From positions 558,001 through 622,000 of the forward strand of contig CBDEUV010000002.1 of assembly GCA_965243385.1 (NCBI GenBank): DNA of 64,000 nt, read 5' to 3'. Positions 27,264 through 36,210 of the stretch are shown here, one piece after another. The translations under genes and the position numbers were made by a program. Source of the stretch: JANSYA01 sp965243385. Its GTDB lineage: Bacteria > Spirochaetota > Leptospiria > Leptospirales > Leptonemataceae. A model generated the notes under the pieces. The model was given only the letters and a program-made list of their open reading frames with translations, searched no databases and was not told where the DNA came from. Numbering within the stretch: the first letter of the stretch is position 1; the number at the start of each line of letters is the position of its first letter.

Positions 27264-28307
27264 ATGAACTCCAGCCCTCGTTCGTCCCGCCTGCGCTCAA
27301 TTGCACTCAATACCCTGGTCGCATGCATCAGCCTTTTGATCCCCCTGGGCGCGGCCGAAGGGCTGCTGCGGTTCACGGACTTCGAGTTCCGCCTCTATCC
27401 AAAAGAGATTCGCTTCGCGCACACCGGCGACCGGCAGACGGAGCTGCTCTTCCAGGCGGATCCCGATCTCTTGTGGGTATCGACCGGCTATGATCAGATC
27501 CGCAAATTCTATCAGGCGAACAATCCGCGCATCGCATTCATCGGCGATTCGTGTACCGCGCTGGGCGACTATGCCGAACGATTCGGCGCGCTCTATGCGA
27601 AAGAAAACCCGGGCCGGCGTACTTCAGTCGCCCGCCTGGCGACCATCAGCTGGTCATCGTACCAGGGCCTGCAGCTTTTGCGCCGCGACGTGGGCGCGAT
27701 AAATCCGAAGATCGCGACATTCTATTTCGGCTGGAACGATCACTGGAAGGGCTTCGGCGTGCGCGACAGCGACGCGGCCCGCGCGAATTTGATCAATCGC
27801 ATCGGCCTCGGCGATTCGCGCTTGTTTCAGTTTCTGGCGAAATCGTATCTGGTGCTGACCAAATCCGGCTACGACGCCCGAGCCCCCGTACGGCGAGTGC
27901 CGCCCGATCAATTTCGTGCGAACCTCAGGGAAATCGTCGCCACTTCGCGAGACATGAACATAGTTCCTGTATTGATTACGGCGCCCCACGCTCACGTTCA
28001 GGGGCGCGAACCGGAATATTTGCAAGGCCCCTGGCTGGACGATTTAAGCGAACTGGTACCGCTGCATCAGGAGTACGTCGCCATCGTACGCGAAATCGCA
28101 AAGAGCGAAGGCGCGGCCCTCTGCGATCTTGAGCAGAATTTCAGCGCCATTCCGCAACGGCGTAAAGAAACGGAGCTCTTCTGGGAAGACGGGATCCACT
28201 TACACGATCCCGGCAACCAGTTGATCGCGGAGTTTTTGTATCAATGCTTCACCGAACACCAGCTCCTGGATCTGGCCGCTGAATCGACCGGCCTGCCTGA
28301 TTCCTGA
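27264..28307 (+). CDS. SGNH/GDSL-like hydrolase, membrane-anchored
   Basis: A 347-aa protein with one N-terminal membrane helix (about 12-32) and an SGNH-hydrolase fold outside the membrane. Block I is IAFIGDSCTALGDY with the nucleophile Ser, the Asn of block III is in YFGWNDHW, and block V is EDGIHLHDPGN with the Asp and His. The spacing suggests the branch related to acetyl-esterases and acetyltransferase partners (AlgX/AlgJ-like) acting on polysaccharides or lipids. I chose the ATG at 27264, which puts the membrane helix at the start; the longer frame from 27207 adds residues without clear purpose. Confidence 0.82.
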   Translation: MNSSPRSSRLRSIALNTLVACISLLIPLGAAEGLLRFTDFEFRLYPKEIRFAHTGDRQTELLFQADPDLLWVSTGYDQIRKFYQANNPRIAFIGDSCTALGDYAERFGALYAKENPGRRTSVARLATISWSSYQGLQLLRRDVGAINPKIATFYFGWNDHWKGFGVRDSDAARANLINRIGLGDSRLFQFLAKSYLVLTKSGYDARAPVRRVPPDQFRANLREIVATSRDMNIVPVLITAPHAHVQGREPEYLQGPWLDDLSELVPLHQEYVAIVREIAKSEGAALCDLEQNFSAIPQRRKETELFWEDGIHLHDPGNQLIAEFLYQCFTEHQLLDLAAESTGLPDS

Positions 28308-28350
28308 ACTCCGGCGCTCAGCCCCGCCGCAAAAAGCTATCGTCAGCCGA

Positions 28351-29601
28351 TCAATCCTTCACTTCGAATATCAGAATGGTCGAATCGTCCGCGAAGCCGC
28401 TTTTGTCCGGTTTCGGTATCAATAGATAGCGCCCGTCCGCGCTCCAGACCATGCTTTCCGGACGAAATCCCCGCGGCGCGCCGAAGATTTTGCCGGTCGC
28501 GAATTTGGTGACGCTTTTCGAATTCATCGCAGGGAAATCCCGGGCCTGCACGTGCTTCGGGCCCTGAATCGAATTCCAGAAGATCAGCGCGCGTTGCCCG
28601 CCGGGCGTCACCACGATGTGGTTCATCAACCGCAGGCCTTTCGCGGCCGCTTCCACTTTGCCCGTGTCGAGTCGCAGGCGCGTAATCGTGCCGGCCTGGC
28701 TGGAACCCAGCAAACACTGCGTTTCATCGCAGGCGATGGCGTAGGGTGTAACCGGAATGCGAAAGCGCCAGCTCTTGCGCGTGGTCGGATCGATGATATA
28801 GCCGTCCGGAGGATTCTTCGCGGCCACGCCGCGTTCAGTGTAATTCAGGATGGCCAGATATTTGCGCTCGGCGGTGAAGCGCGGTCGCGCGATCACGCCT
28901 CTGGTTTTCAAATCGACTCGCCAGTCGTCGACGACGCCCGTGGCCAGCTCGAGGCGACGCAGCGCGACCGACCGATACTGACCGCAGCCTGCGTCGTCCG
29001 AATAGAGCGCATAGTATAGATGGCGCTCGTCCGCCGCAATATTATAAAAGCTTTCCTGTTGATTCGGCGCGCCGATTTCGCGCAATTCACTCAGCTCTCC
29101 GGATTCCGTATCCAGCGTAAAATAATAATAGCCGCGCTCCCAGCCATGAAACACGCACTGCAATTTTTTGGCGCGGCGGCCGTCTTTGACGACGAAGCCC
29201 GCAATACGGCCGTCGAAAGCCACGAGATCCGCCACAGGCACCCGGCTCCGGCTCAATAGCTTCGCATTGGCTTTGCGTAGTTCATCGTACGGCAATTTGA
29301 TGGCGCCGGTGCGCTGCGAAGGTAAATGCGCGAAGGCGTACGCCACTCCCGTGGCTTTGCCGCTTGCGTCGCGCAGCCATTCCCGGCCAATGTACACATA
29401 ACCTTCGGGATGCAGCAGCGGATCTCCCACGTTACTGTAATAGGAACTGTAGTGCGCGGGTTTCAGCTCCGCGACTTTGCTGACGGTCTGGGCTGCAACA
29501 GCACTCGAAGAAAGCAGTGCGGCGAAAAGAGCGCAGGTAACGATTCCGTACACCGGCAAACGATCGAAAGCCTTTATAGAAGAGATTGATTGCAATCGCA
29601 T
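28351..29601 (-). CDS. Secreted beta-propeller-like protein, unknown
   Basis: A 416-aa exported protein. The signal peptide runs to about residue 37 (IVTCALFAALLSSSAVAAQ). The rest is beta-rich with recurring segments of the type seen in TolB or WD-like propellers (FTAERKYLAILNY, VVTPGGQRALIFWN, MVWSADGRYLLIPKP). No catalytic motif is evident. Four cysteines in the mature part could form disulphides. It lies between two divergent hydrolase genes. I do not recognise a named family; the propeller fold is inference from the repeat pattern. Confidence 0.7.
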   Translation of the reverse strand: MRLQSISSIKAFDRLPVYGIVTCALFAALLSSSAVAAQTVSKVAELKPAHYSSYYSNVGDPLLHPEGYVYIGREWLRDASGKATGVAYAFAHLPSQRTGAIKLPYDELRKANAKLLSRSRVPVADLVAFDGRIAGFVVKDGRRAKKLQCVFHGWERGYYYFTLDTESGELSELREIGAPNQQESFYNIAADERHLYYALYSDDAGCGQYRSVALRRLELATGVVDDWRVDLKTRGVIARPRFTAERKYLAILNYTERGVAAKNPPDGYIIDPTTRKSWRFRIPVTPYAIACDETQCLLGSSQAGTITRLRLDTGKVEAAAKGLRLMNHIVVTPGGQRALIFWNSIQGPKHVQARDFPAMNSKSVTKFATGKIFGAPRGFRPESMVWSADGRYLLIPKPDKSGFADDSTILIFEVKD

Positions 29602-29707
29602 ATTTGTCTTAGACGAGCGATTTCGAGGGATGCGCGCGCAAAAAACGTGTCCGGACCCCGTTTTTGCATTGCGCTCTCGTCTATCCAGAGCTTACTCCCG
29701 GGAAACC

Positions 29708-31072
29708 ATGAAACTACCCTTCGATCTCAGCCGCGCCGTGCTCGAATTCGCCGATCAGGTCTCGGCGGGTACGCTGTCCGGCGCCCGCAATCTCCTGACC
29801 GGTTCCATGCAGTGGACCGCCGAGCAGCTGGAGGAGCTCTCGCGCATTGCGCCGAAAGAATTCCCGGAAGGCGTGAGCGCCGGGCTGATGGACGCAGCCG
29901 CCGGACTGCGCGACGCGGGGAACGGAACCGGCGAAGCCCTGACGACGGCCATCGAAGCGACCGCCGCGGCCTTCGAAAGCGCGCATTCGGCGGTTCACAT
30001 CGCGGATGACGTAACCCGCCGCACTCTGTTTGAAAATCTACAGGTTTCCAGCGTCGTCGGCGAAAGCTTCGCGGGCCTGGTTACGACATCTAAGATCCAA
30101 CCCGCGTTTCGCCTGATTACAAACGGCGCGGGCGTGGACGTCGACGCTCAGGCGGTCGCGGCGGATTACAAAATGTTTCGCGAAACACGCCCCGTCGTAC
30201 GCGGCGTCGTACTGTGTGTGCCCGGATTGTTCTGCGACGAAGGCCTGTGGGAAGACGCGGGGATCAGCGGCCTGTTGCGCGACGCCGGATTCTATCCCGT
30301 CTATATGCGTTTCAATCCCGGCGCACACATCAGTGTAAACGGCCGGGCGCTGCTGTCTATGGTCGGGGAACTCCTGGCCCTCCCGGAATTCGCAAAGGTG
30401 CAGCCGGATCTAATCTCGTACAGCCAGGGCGGTCTGATTGTGCGCAGCATGTTGTATTATGATGGCGCGCGCGCCGAAGGCGGTGCCCGGGACAGCGCGC
30501 ACGATGCGGACCGCTCGCCGGAAGCGGCCGAACTTGCAATCGACGAACCCGAGCGAATCGAAGCGGGCCCGCTGGCCGCCCGCCTCGGACGCTGCATCAG
30601 CATCAATTCTCCGGACGGCGGCTCTTATCTGGAAAAAATCGGATACTGGCTGGGAATCGGTATGGAAGTGGCGCCGCTGATCAGCCTGAAAGCCGTGGGT
30701 TTCATCGGCAATCAGCGCAGTAACGCGATCAAAGATCTCAGCCACGGCATTATTCGCGAGAGCGATTCGCAGCGGCCGCATCATACAGAGCGCTACGGCC
30801 GCGATTTCTATTTCGGAGAATTAGACGCGATCGACGCCTATCAGATCTGCAGCTTGATTTCAGAAAGCGACGGCCCCTGGGAATCCTGGCTGGGAGACGG
30901 TATCGTGGAAAAAAACAGTCTGCTGTTTTTGACCGACCGCGTATATCGCAAGAAAGCCGCAGGACCGGACGGCGCCGGGCGCACGCACTGCCTGTACGGC
31001 AAGTCGCATTTCCAGGTCGTACAGGCGCCGGAAACCCACGCGATCGTACGCGCGATTCTGGTACGCGACTGA
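29708..31072 (+). CDS. Lipase-like alpha/beta-hydrolase
   Basis: A 454-aa protein. The first ~150 residues are helical and rich in Ala and Glu, without a signal peptide. The remainder is an alpha/beta-hydrolase: GVVLCVPGLFCDEGLWED forms the first strand and oxyanion region, LISYSQGGLIVRSMLYYD carries the nucleophile serine (SYSQG in place of GxSxG), and ISINSPDGGSYLEKIGY follows. The C-terminus contains RTHCLYGKSHFQVV, where the catalytic His may lie. This layout is similar to PGAP1-like or triacylglycerol lipases. I chose the ATG at 29708; upstream codons overlap the divergent gene's promoter and start region. Confidence 0.72.
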   Translation: MKLPFDLSRAVLEFADQVSAGTLSGARNLLTGSMQWTAEQLEELSRIAPKEFPEGVSAGLMDAAAGLRDAGNGTGEALTTAIEATAAAFESAHSAVHIADDVTRRTLFENLQVSSVVGESFAGLVTTSKIQPAFRLITNGAGVDVDAQAVAADYKMFRETRPVVRGVVLCVPGLFCDEGLWEDAGISGLLRDAGFYPVYMRFNPGAHISVNGRALLSMVGELLALPEFAKVQPDLISYSQGGLIVRSMLYYDGARAEGGARDSAHDADRSPEAAELAIDEPERIEAGPLAARLGRCISINSPDGGSYLEKIGYWLGIGMEVAPLISLKAVGFIGNQRSNAIKDLSHGIIRESDSQRPHHTERYGRDFYFGELDAIDAYQICSLISESDGPWESWLGDGIVEKNSLLFLTDRVYRKKAAGPDGAGRTHCLYGKSHFQVVQAPETHAIVRAILVRD

Positions 31073-31097
31073 AGCGCACGTTCCATAGCTCATCACC

Positions 31098-31856
31098 GTG
31101 AATTTCGCGCGCGACAGATCCAGCGGCAGTTCACCGCCGCGTGATAATTCCCGAAGCAGTCGGGGCCGGCCCGGGCGGCTTCGACTCGGCGGCATCGCCT
31201 GCTTCGCCTGCGTGATCCTGAACGCCTGCAGTCCTTTTTACGCGGCGCTGAACGCGGGCAGCACCCCCGATTCGGAAGGGCTGAACCAGGATCTGATCGT
31301 AAACGCGTTATTGCTGGCGGCGAGCGTCCGGCCGGTGCGCTATATCTTCATCACCAACGGCGTCTATAACGGCGAACACGACGGCGACTTCGGCGCATTG
31401 AATGGGAATGGCATCGACGACGCCGATGCACGCTGTAATACGGACAGCGCCCGGCCCCGTAGCGATCTGAGCTACGCGGCGCTCTTAAGCGACGGCCTGT
31501 TTCGCGTGGCCACGACTTCGCCGAATTGTCGCAACGGTTGCACGGGACAACAGGACTGGCCGCTTCTGAAATACACAGACTATATCCACGCCGACGGTCG
31601 ACGCATTTTTACGACCGATGCCGCGCCGATATTCGTCTTCGGCCGGCTTTCGGACGTTCTGAGTACGCAGACGGGCGCGACCCACTGGACCGGCCTGAAC
31701 GACGACTGGACCACCGCGACCACCTGCCAGCGCTGGACCAATAGCGGCGCCACCAGCGGCCAGGTCGGTATGGTCAACACCCTCGACGGACTCTGGCTCG
31801 AAGCGGTCACTTTCAGCTGCTCTTCGACCGCAAAGCTACTCTGCGTACAGCTATAG
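31098..31856 (+). CDS. DUF1554 lipoprotein (Leptospira type)
   Basis: A 252-aa predicted lipoprotein: a basic N-terminus, a hydrophobic stretch and lipobox VILNAC. The C-terminal ~170 residues match the DUF1554 pattern as I know it from Leptospira: YIFITNGVYNGEHDGDFG, then a DADARCNTD segment, LLSDG, the WTGL.DDWT.A..CQRW stretch and a C-terminal CVQL. The fold is probably related to C-type-lectin or endostatin-like domains with disulphides, here at least five cysteines. The function is unknown; it probably faces outward on the cell surface. The GTG at 31098 is the likely start. Confidence 0.82.
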   Translation: MNFARDRSSGSSPPRDNSRSSRGRPGRLRLGGIACFACVILNACSPFYAALNAGSTPDSEGLNQDLIVNALLLAASVRPVRYIFITNGVYNGEHDGDFGALNGNGIDDADARCNTDSARPRSDLSYAALLSDGLFRVATTSPNCRNGCTGQQDWPLLKYTDYIHADGRRIFTTDAAPIFVFGRLSDVLSTQTGATHWTGLNDDWTTATTCQRWTNSGATSGQVGMVNTLDGLWLEAVTFSCSSTAKLLCVQL

Positions 31857-31873
31857 CCGGCACAGAACCCAAG

Positions 31874-31925
31874 AGGCGGCAGGCGGACGCGTTCTGCGCG
31901 GCGGCGCGTTTTTGCCGCCTGTTTT
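31874..31925 (+). terminator. Probable intrinsic terminator after the DUF1554 gene
   Basis: AGGCGGCA (31874-31881) and TGCCGCCT (31913-31920) can pair perfectly, followed by GTTTT. The intervening 31 nt are GC-rich and could fold further. It sits 17 bp past the stop. The short T-run makes this a moderate call. Confidence 0.55.
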
Positions 31926-32033
31926 AACTCCCGATGGCGCCGGAGGCCGCGAAATTCAGTTGTGATCCGGCGGGCTCCTGCGCTTGTGGATCTCGCCTCT
32001 TGATTTGCGTTACCAGCAAGCGCTTTTCCCCAT

Positions 32034-34121
32034 ATGAACCTGCTCTCCGTCGACTCGATCAGCAAAAGCCAGGGCGATAAAAGCCTTTTCGAGAATATTT
32101 CGTTCGGCATCGACGCGGGGGATCGCATCGGTCTGGTGGGCGTGAACGGTTCCGGCAAAAGCACGCTTCTGAATTTGATCGCGGAGCTGGACGTTCCGGA
32201 CGCCGGCCGCATTTCGCGTCGCAAGAATCTGCGCGTGGGCCTGCTCCGTCAGCTGCCCCCCGCGGATCTGGATCACAGCATTCGCGAACACATCTTCGCC
32301 AGCGACAGCCCGTTGATCCGCCTGATCCACGACTACGAGCAGGCCTGCGACGATCTGGCCGCGCTCGAATCCGAAAATGCCGATTCAGGGGCGAGCGCCG
32401 ACGATCGCCAGCGGGTCCAGGAGCGCCTCGACCGCCTGAGCGTGCGCATGCAGGACGAAGACGCCTATACCTACGAAGCCGAAGTCCAGTCGATTCTGCG
32501 CGAACTGGGCATCGTCGACCTGAATCGCAAGATGCGCGAACTATCCGGAGGCATGCTCAAGAAAGTCGCTATCGCGCAATGCCTGATTGACGACGCGGAT
32601 CTGCTGCTGCTCGACGAACCGACGAATCACCTGGACATCGATTCGATTCTATGGCTGGAAAGCTATCTGGCTTCGACGAAAAAAGCCGTCTTCATGGTGA
32701 CCCACGATCGTTATTTCCTGGAGAATATTACGGACCGCATCTTCGAATTAGACCCGCCGGACGTCTATCAGTACCGGGGCAACTACGGTACGTATCTGGA
32801 AAAACGTTCGGAGCGCGAAGAACAGGCCCGACAGAGCGAAGCGAAGGCCCGCAATTTTCTGCGCAAAGAAGTAGAGTGGTTGCGGCGCATGCCCAAAGCG
32901 CGGGGCACCAAACAGAAAGCCCGGATAGATCGCATTCACGAGGTTCAGAACCGCAAAAAACTCCAGCAGGATCCCGCCTTCGCTTTCTCGGTCAGCGGCC
33001 GGCGGCTCGGCAACAAAATCCTGGAAGTCCGCGAAATCGGTAAATGGTTCGCGCGACCGGACGAACAGCGCGGCGCGACCCGGGCTCCGGATCAGAATAC
33101 CGCATCTGACGAGCGTCAGATCCTCTTTGAAAATTTTACGTACTATTTTAAGCCCGGCGAACGCATCGGCGTGGTGGGGCCGAACGGCGTCGGCAAGTCT
33201 TCGTTTCTGAATGTACTCACCGGACGGCTGGCCCCGGACGCAGGCGAAGTGATTCCCGGAGCCAACACCGAATTCGGTTATTTCGACCAGACCAATATGG
33301 ACATGCCCGCCGACCGGCGCGTGCTCGAGTTTATTCGCAAAGAAGCCGGCGAAATCCTGAAGCTGGGCGACAAAAAGAATCCGATCGAAATGCCGGCCGC
33401 GAAAGTTTTAGAGTACTTTCGCTTTGACGGCCGCCTGCAGCACTCGGTCATCGGCAAGTTATCCGGCGGCGAACGGCGACGACTCTATCTGGTCTATGTG
33501 CTCATGCGCAATCCGAATTTTTTGATTCTGGACGAGCCGACCAACGACCTGGACGTGCAAACGCTTTCACTGCTCGAAGATTTTTTACAGGACTACGCCG
33601 GCTGTCTGCTCGTCGTTTCGCACGATCGTTATTTTATGGACCGGGTCGTCGATCAACTGTTCGTATTCGGAGCGACCGAGAGCGTTTCCGGCGAAAATCG
33701 CGAAGCCCGGGGTCCCGGGCAAATCGAAGTTTTTCCCGGTAGCTACGCCGACTATCTGGAATACCGCACGGCGGCACGCGAAGGGAACGCCGGGAACGCG
33801 CAGAGCGGCGCAAAATCCGGAAACGCCAGCGCACCGGCCGCTGCCGCCAGTGCATCGCCCGCGAGCGATCCGACGCAAAGCGTCGCGAAAAAAAAGAAAC
33901 GTTTCTCTTTTAAGGAGAAACGTGAATTCGCCGCGCTGGAAACGGAAATCGAGGAACTGGAAAGCGAAAAGGTCGAGCTCGAAGCCCGGCTTGCCGGCGG
34001 CGAAGGGGACTTCGAAAAGCTCAGCGCCTGGGGCGAACGCCTGAACGAAATCGTCGGGCTGATCGAAACGAAGTACGAACGCTGGAATTTTCTGGCCGAT
34101 TCTGTCGAAGAAATCGACTAA
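32034..34121 (+). CDS. ABC-F ATPase, Uup-like
   Basis: A 695-aa soluble protein with two ABC ATPase domains and no membrane segment, i.e. ABC-F, a class that acts on ribosomes. Domain 1 has Walker A GVNGSGKSTLLNLI, signature LSGGMLKK and Walker B LLLLDEPTNHLD. Domain 2 has GPNGVGKSSFLNVL, LSGGERRRL and LILDEPTNDLD. The inter-domain linker (about 245-325) is basic and helical. After about residue 560 there is an Ala/Ser-rich linker, KKKKRF and a C-terminal coiled coil (about 625-690), the arrangement of Uup. The last 20 codons are part of an 83-bp duplicated block that continues past the stop. Confidence 0.92.
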   Translation: MNLLSVDSISKSQGDKSLFENISFGIDAGDRIGLVGVNGSGKSTLLNLIAELDVPDAGRISRRKNLRVGLLRQLPPADLDHSIREHIFASDSPLIRLIHDYEQACDDLAALESENADSGASADDRQRVQERLDRLSVRMQDEDAYTYEAEVQSILRELGIVDLNRKMRELSGGMLKKVAIAQCLIDDADLLLLDEPTNHLDIDSILWLESYLASTKKAVFMVTHDRYFLENITDRIFELDPPDVYQYRGNYGTYLEKRSEREEQARQSEAKARNFLRKEVEWLRRMPKARGTKQKARIDRIHEVQNRKKLQQDPAFAFSVSGRRLGNKILEVREIGKWFARPDEQRGATRAPDQNTASDERQILFENFTYYFKPGERIGVVGPNGVGKSSFLNVLTGRLAPDAGEVIPGANTEFGYFDQTNMDMPADRRVLEFIRKEAGEILKLGDKKNPIEMPAAKVLEYFRFDGRLQHSVIGKLSGGERRRLYLVYVLMRNPNFLILDEPTNDLDVQTLSLLEDFLQDYAGCLLVVSHDRYFMDRVVDQLFVFGATESVSGENREARGPGQIEVFPGSYADYLEYRTAAREGNAGNAQSGAKSGNASAPAAAASASPASDPTQSVAKKKKRFSFKEKREFAALETEIEELESEKVELEARLAGGEGDFEKLSAWGERLNEIVGLIETKYERWNFLADSVEEID

Positions 34122-34223
34122 AGTCATCGGCCAGCCGGGGGCTGATCGAAGCGAAGTACGAACGCTGGAATTTTCTGGCCGATTCTGTCGAAGAGCACGA
34201 CTAATGTGATCGGCCAGCCGGGG
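34058..34223. repeat. 83-bp tandem duplication of the ABC-F gene end
   Basis: Copy 1 (34058-34140) contains the last codons and stop of the ABC-F gene. Copy 2 (34141-34223) follows directly, with about 77 of 83 bases identical, including a second TAA. After copy 2, 34228-34252 matches the end of the unit again (about 21 of 25 bases) and overlaps the 3' end of the convergent gluQ gene. Confidence 0.88.
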
Positions 34224-34233
34224 GCTCGCCGAA

Positions 34234-35223
34234 TCAGTCGAAGAACTCGATTGATTTACCGGCGTCGAGCAGCGTGCGAATGGCCAGGCTGCCGTGGCGT
34301 TTCGCCAGCCGCCGGCCGTCGTCGTCGCGCACCAGATCGCAGTGATAGAACTGCGGCACTTCCCAGCTGAAATCTCGATAGATCAAGAGCTGCCGGGCCG
34401 TCGACAGCAGCAGATCCGCGCCGCGCACGACTTCGGTGATGCGCATCAAATGGTCGTCGACGACGACCGCGAATTCGTACGAAGGCCAGCCGTCTTTGCG
34501 CCAGACCAGAAAATCGCCGAAGTCCCGCCCCGCGCGATACAAGCGCTCGCCCCGGGCCAGGTCGCGAAAGGCCACGTCCTCGCCGTCCGGCACACGAAAA
34601 CGCCAGTTGATCGCGCCCGGCTCCGTGCGATCCCGAAAGGGATTGCGCGCGCGATAGTCGGAGCCCTGCAGAGCCTCCGGCCGCAAGCGCGCGGGAAACA
34701 TCGAATCGCCTTCGCCTTCGCCGTGTTCTTCAAGCGCATGATCCACGGCGGGCGGCGCATCCGATTGAGCGGCTTCGCTTTCCGCGATGGCCGCTCGAAT
34801 CTGCGCGCGCGAATATTCGCAGGGATAGATCGCCCCCTGCGCGCAGAGCTGACGCCAGTACTCCCGATAGATTCTTAAACGATCGCTCTGGCGATACGGC
34901 GCGAAGGGCCCGCCCAGGTCCGGCCCTTCCTGCCAGACGATTCCCAGGCGCGCAAGATCCACGAGCGCGGCTTCGGAAAATTCCGCTTTGCTGCGGGCCC
35001 GGTCCAGATCTTCGTCGCGATAGACCAGAACACCCCCGGCGTCGATTGCGCGACGCGCGGCGATGCGAAAGGTCCGCGCATGGCCGCGATGGAGTAAGCC
35101 GTTCGGTGAAGGCGCCACCCGACCGCGATAGACGGGCGGATGCGGCTGATTGGATTCGTTTGCGGATTTTTCCGAAGCGCCGCTAAGCGGCCCCGGGTTT
35201 TCGCCTGCAGAGAGCGCGCTCAC
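34234..35223 (-). CDS. gluQ: Glutamyl-Q tRNA(Asp) synthetase
   Basis: A 329-aa paralogue of the glutamyl-tRNA synthetase catalytic core that glutamylates queuosine in the tRNA(Asp) anticodon. GRVAPSPNGLLHRGHARTF holds the HIGH-like motif, YRDEDLDRAR the conserved acidic block, and LAKRHGSLAIRTL the KMSKS-like loop. The anticodon-binding domain of true GluRS is absent, as expected. YPCEYSRAQIR contains one cysteine of the usual zinc site. I see no full CxC...YC set, so zinc may be lost. The GTG start lies 3 bp after the stop of the upstream secreted-protein gene. The last codons overlap a repeat remnant. Confidence 0.9.
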   Translation of the reverse strand: MSALSAGENPGPLSGASEKSANESNQPHPPVYRGRVAPSPNGLLHRGHARTFRIAARRAIDAGGVLVYRDEDLDRARSKAEFSEAALVDLARLGIVWQEGPDLGGPFAPYRQSDRLRIYREYWRQLCAQGAIYPCEYSRAQIRAAIAESEAAQSDAPPAVDHALEEHGEGEGDSMFPARLRPEALQGSDYRARNPFRDRTEPGAINWRFRVPDGEDVAFRDLARGERLYRAGRDFGDFLVWRKDGWPSYEFAVVVDDHLMRITEVVRGADLLLSTARQLLIYRDFSWEVPQFYHCDLVRDDDGRRLAKRHGSLAIRTLLDAGKSIEFFD

Positions 35224-35226
35224 GGC

Positions 35227-36123
35227 TCATTTATTCAGGAGCGAGTCTTCGCCCTGGAGCTGAGTATAGGCGAGGTAGTTGATGCGTCGTTCGAGCAATC
35301 GCAGGGCGTCGAGGTACTCGCGCAAAATCTTGATGCGTTGGTTCGGATCGCGAACGGGCAATACCGGCGAGTCTTTCAGCGCCGCGTATTCAGGGAGTCC
35401 GACGTCGCGGTCATTGTCGCGCAGATCGCGGCCCGTGAAAAAACGATAATTATAATAGCGGGTGTAGAGCGAGTCGGCCTTTTCGCCGATCACGATATTC
35501 ATTGAAATGCCGTCGAAAACCACGACGTCTTCATTCTGTCCGCCGGCGTTCGGGCGCTGCTCTCGCTTTCCGACCTCGCGAATATACCAGGTCTTGCGCA
35601 ACAGATAACCGGACCCGGCGATGCCCTTGCGTTCCTGAAACATGATCGAAACGATGCGGCCCCCGTTCCATTCGATCTGCATGGTGCCGTTGTAGATCTT
35701 ACGTTCTCGGCGACCCCATTCGGTCTGCATCGTCGCTTCAAGCGGAATGCGCGAAAGCTTCCCGTCTTCGGCCAGGCCCATGCGGTTTAAGAATTTATAA
35801 TAGCTTTCGATTTTGCGCGAAACCGCGTAAATATTTTTTTCGGCGTACTCGATCTGCGCTTTTTGCAGCTCGTCCGCCTCTTCATACTGCACTTCGTCGA
35901 GCCCGGCCGCTCCGCCCTGGGCGAGCAATTCGGGTCGCCATGATCCGGGCAGTACGAGGGTCAGGAGGGTGCAGGCCAAAAGCAGGCGGGACGCCAGACC
36001 GGACAGGCTCCGGCCAGCGCGTCTCCGGGCGGCCGGCGTCAGAATCGAAACAGACCCGCCGGATACGGCGGGATGCGCGGCGCGGTTCGGCCGGTCAAAA
36101 ACGGATGCAGTGGGGCGGGTCAT
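35227..36123 (-). CDS. Exported protein of unknown function
   Basis: A 298-aa protein with a basic Ser/Arg/Pro-rich leader and a hydrophobic stretch (LLLACTLLTLVLPG) ending near AQGG, consistent with a long signal peptide. The mature part starts with a helical segment (about 80-120: ADELQKAQIEYAEKNIYAVS), then a beta-rich section (MQTEWGRRERKIYNGTMQIE), then NYRFFTGRDLRDNDRDVGLP and a helical C-terminus. I know no family for it. I chose the ATG at 36123; the frame stays open to 36726 but that stretch lies inside the opposite-strand gene. It is followed by gluQ with a 3-bp gap. Confidence 0.7.
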   Translation of the reverse strand: MTRPTASVFDRPNRAAHPAVSGGSVSILTPAARRRAGRSLSGLASRLLLACTLLTLVLPGSWRPELLAQGGAAGLDEVQYEEADELQKAQIEYAEKNIYAVSRKIESYYKFLNRMGLAEDGKLSRIPLEATMQTEWGRRERKIYNGTMQIEWNGGRIVSIMFQERKGIAGSGYLLRKTWYIREVGKREQRPNAGGQNEDVVVFDGISMNIVIGEKADSLYTRYYNYRFFTGRDLRDNDRDVGLPEYAALKDSPVLPVRDPNQRIKILREYLDALRLLERRINYLAYTQLQGEDSLLNK

Positions 36124-36210
36124 GGCGTCTCTTGAATCAGGATCGGAAAAAAACCCGCTTTTCCCGCTAAAAATATTGGCGGACGCCGGGTTCCCGACTT
36201 GCTTTTGCAT

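Noticed and set aside
29477..29707. Upstream extension of the lipase-like gene
   Set aside because: It overlaps the start and upstream region of the minus-strand propeller gene; the coding look begins at the ATG at 29708.
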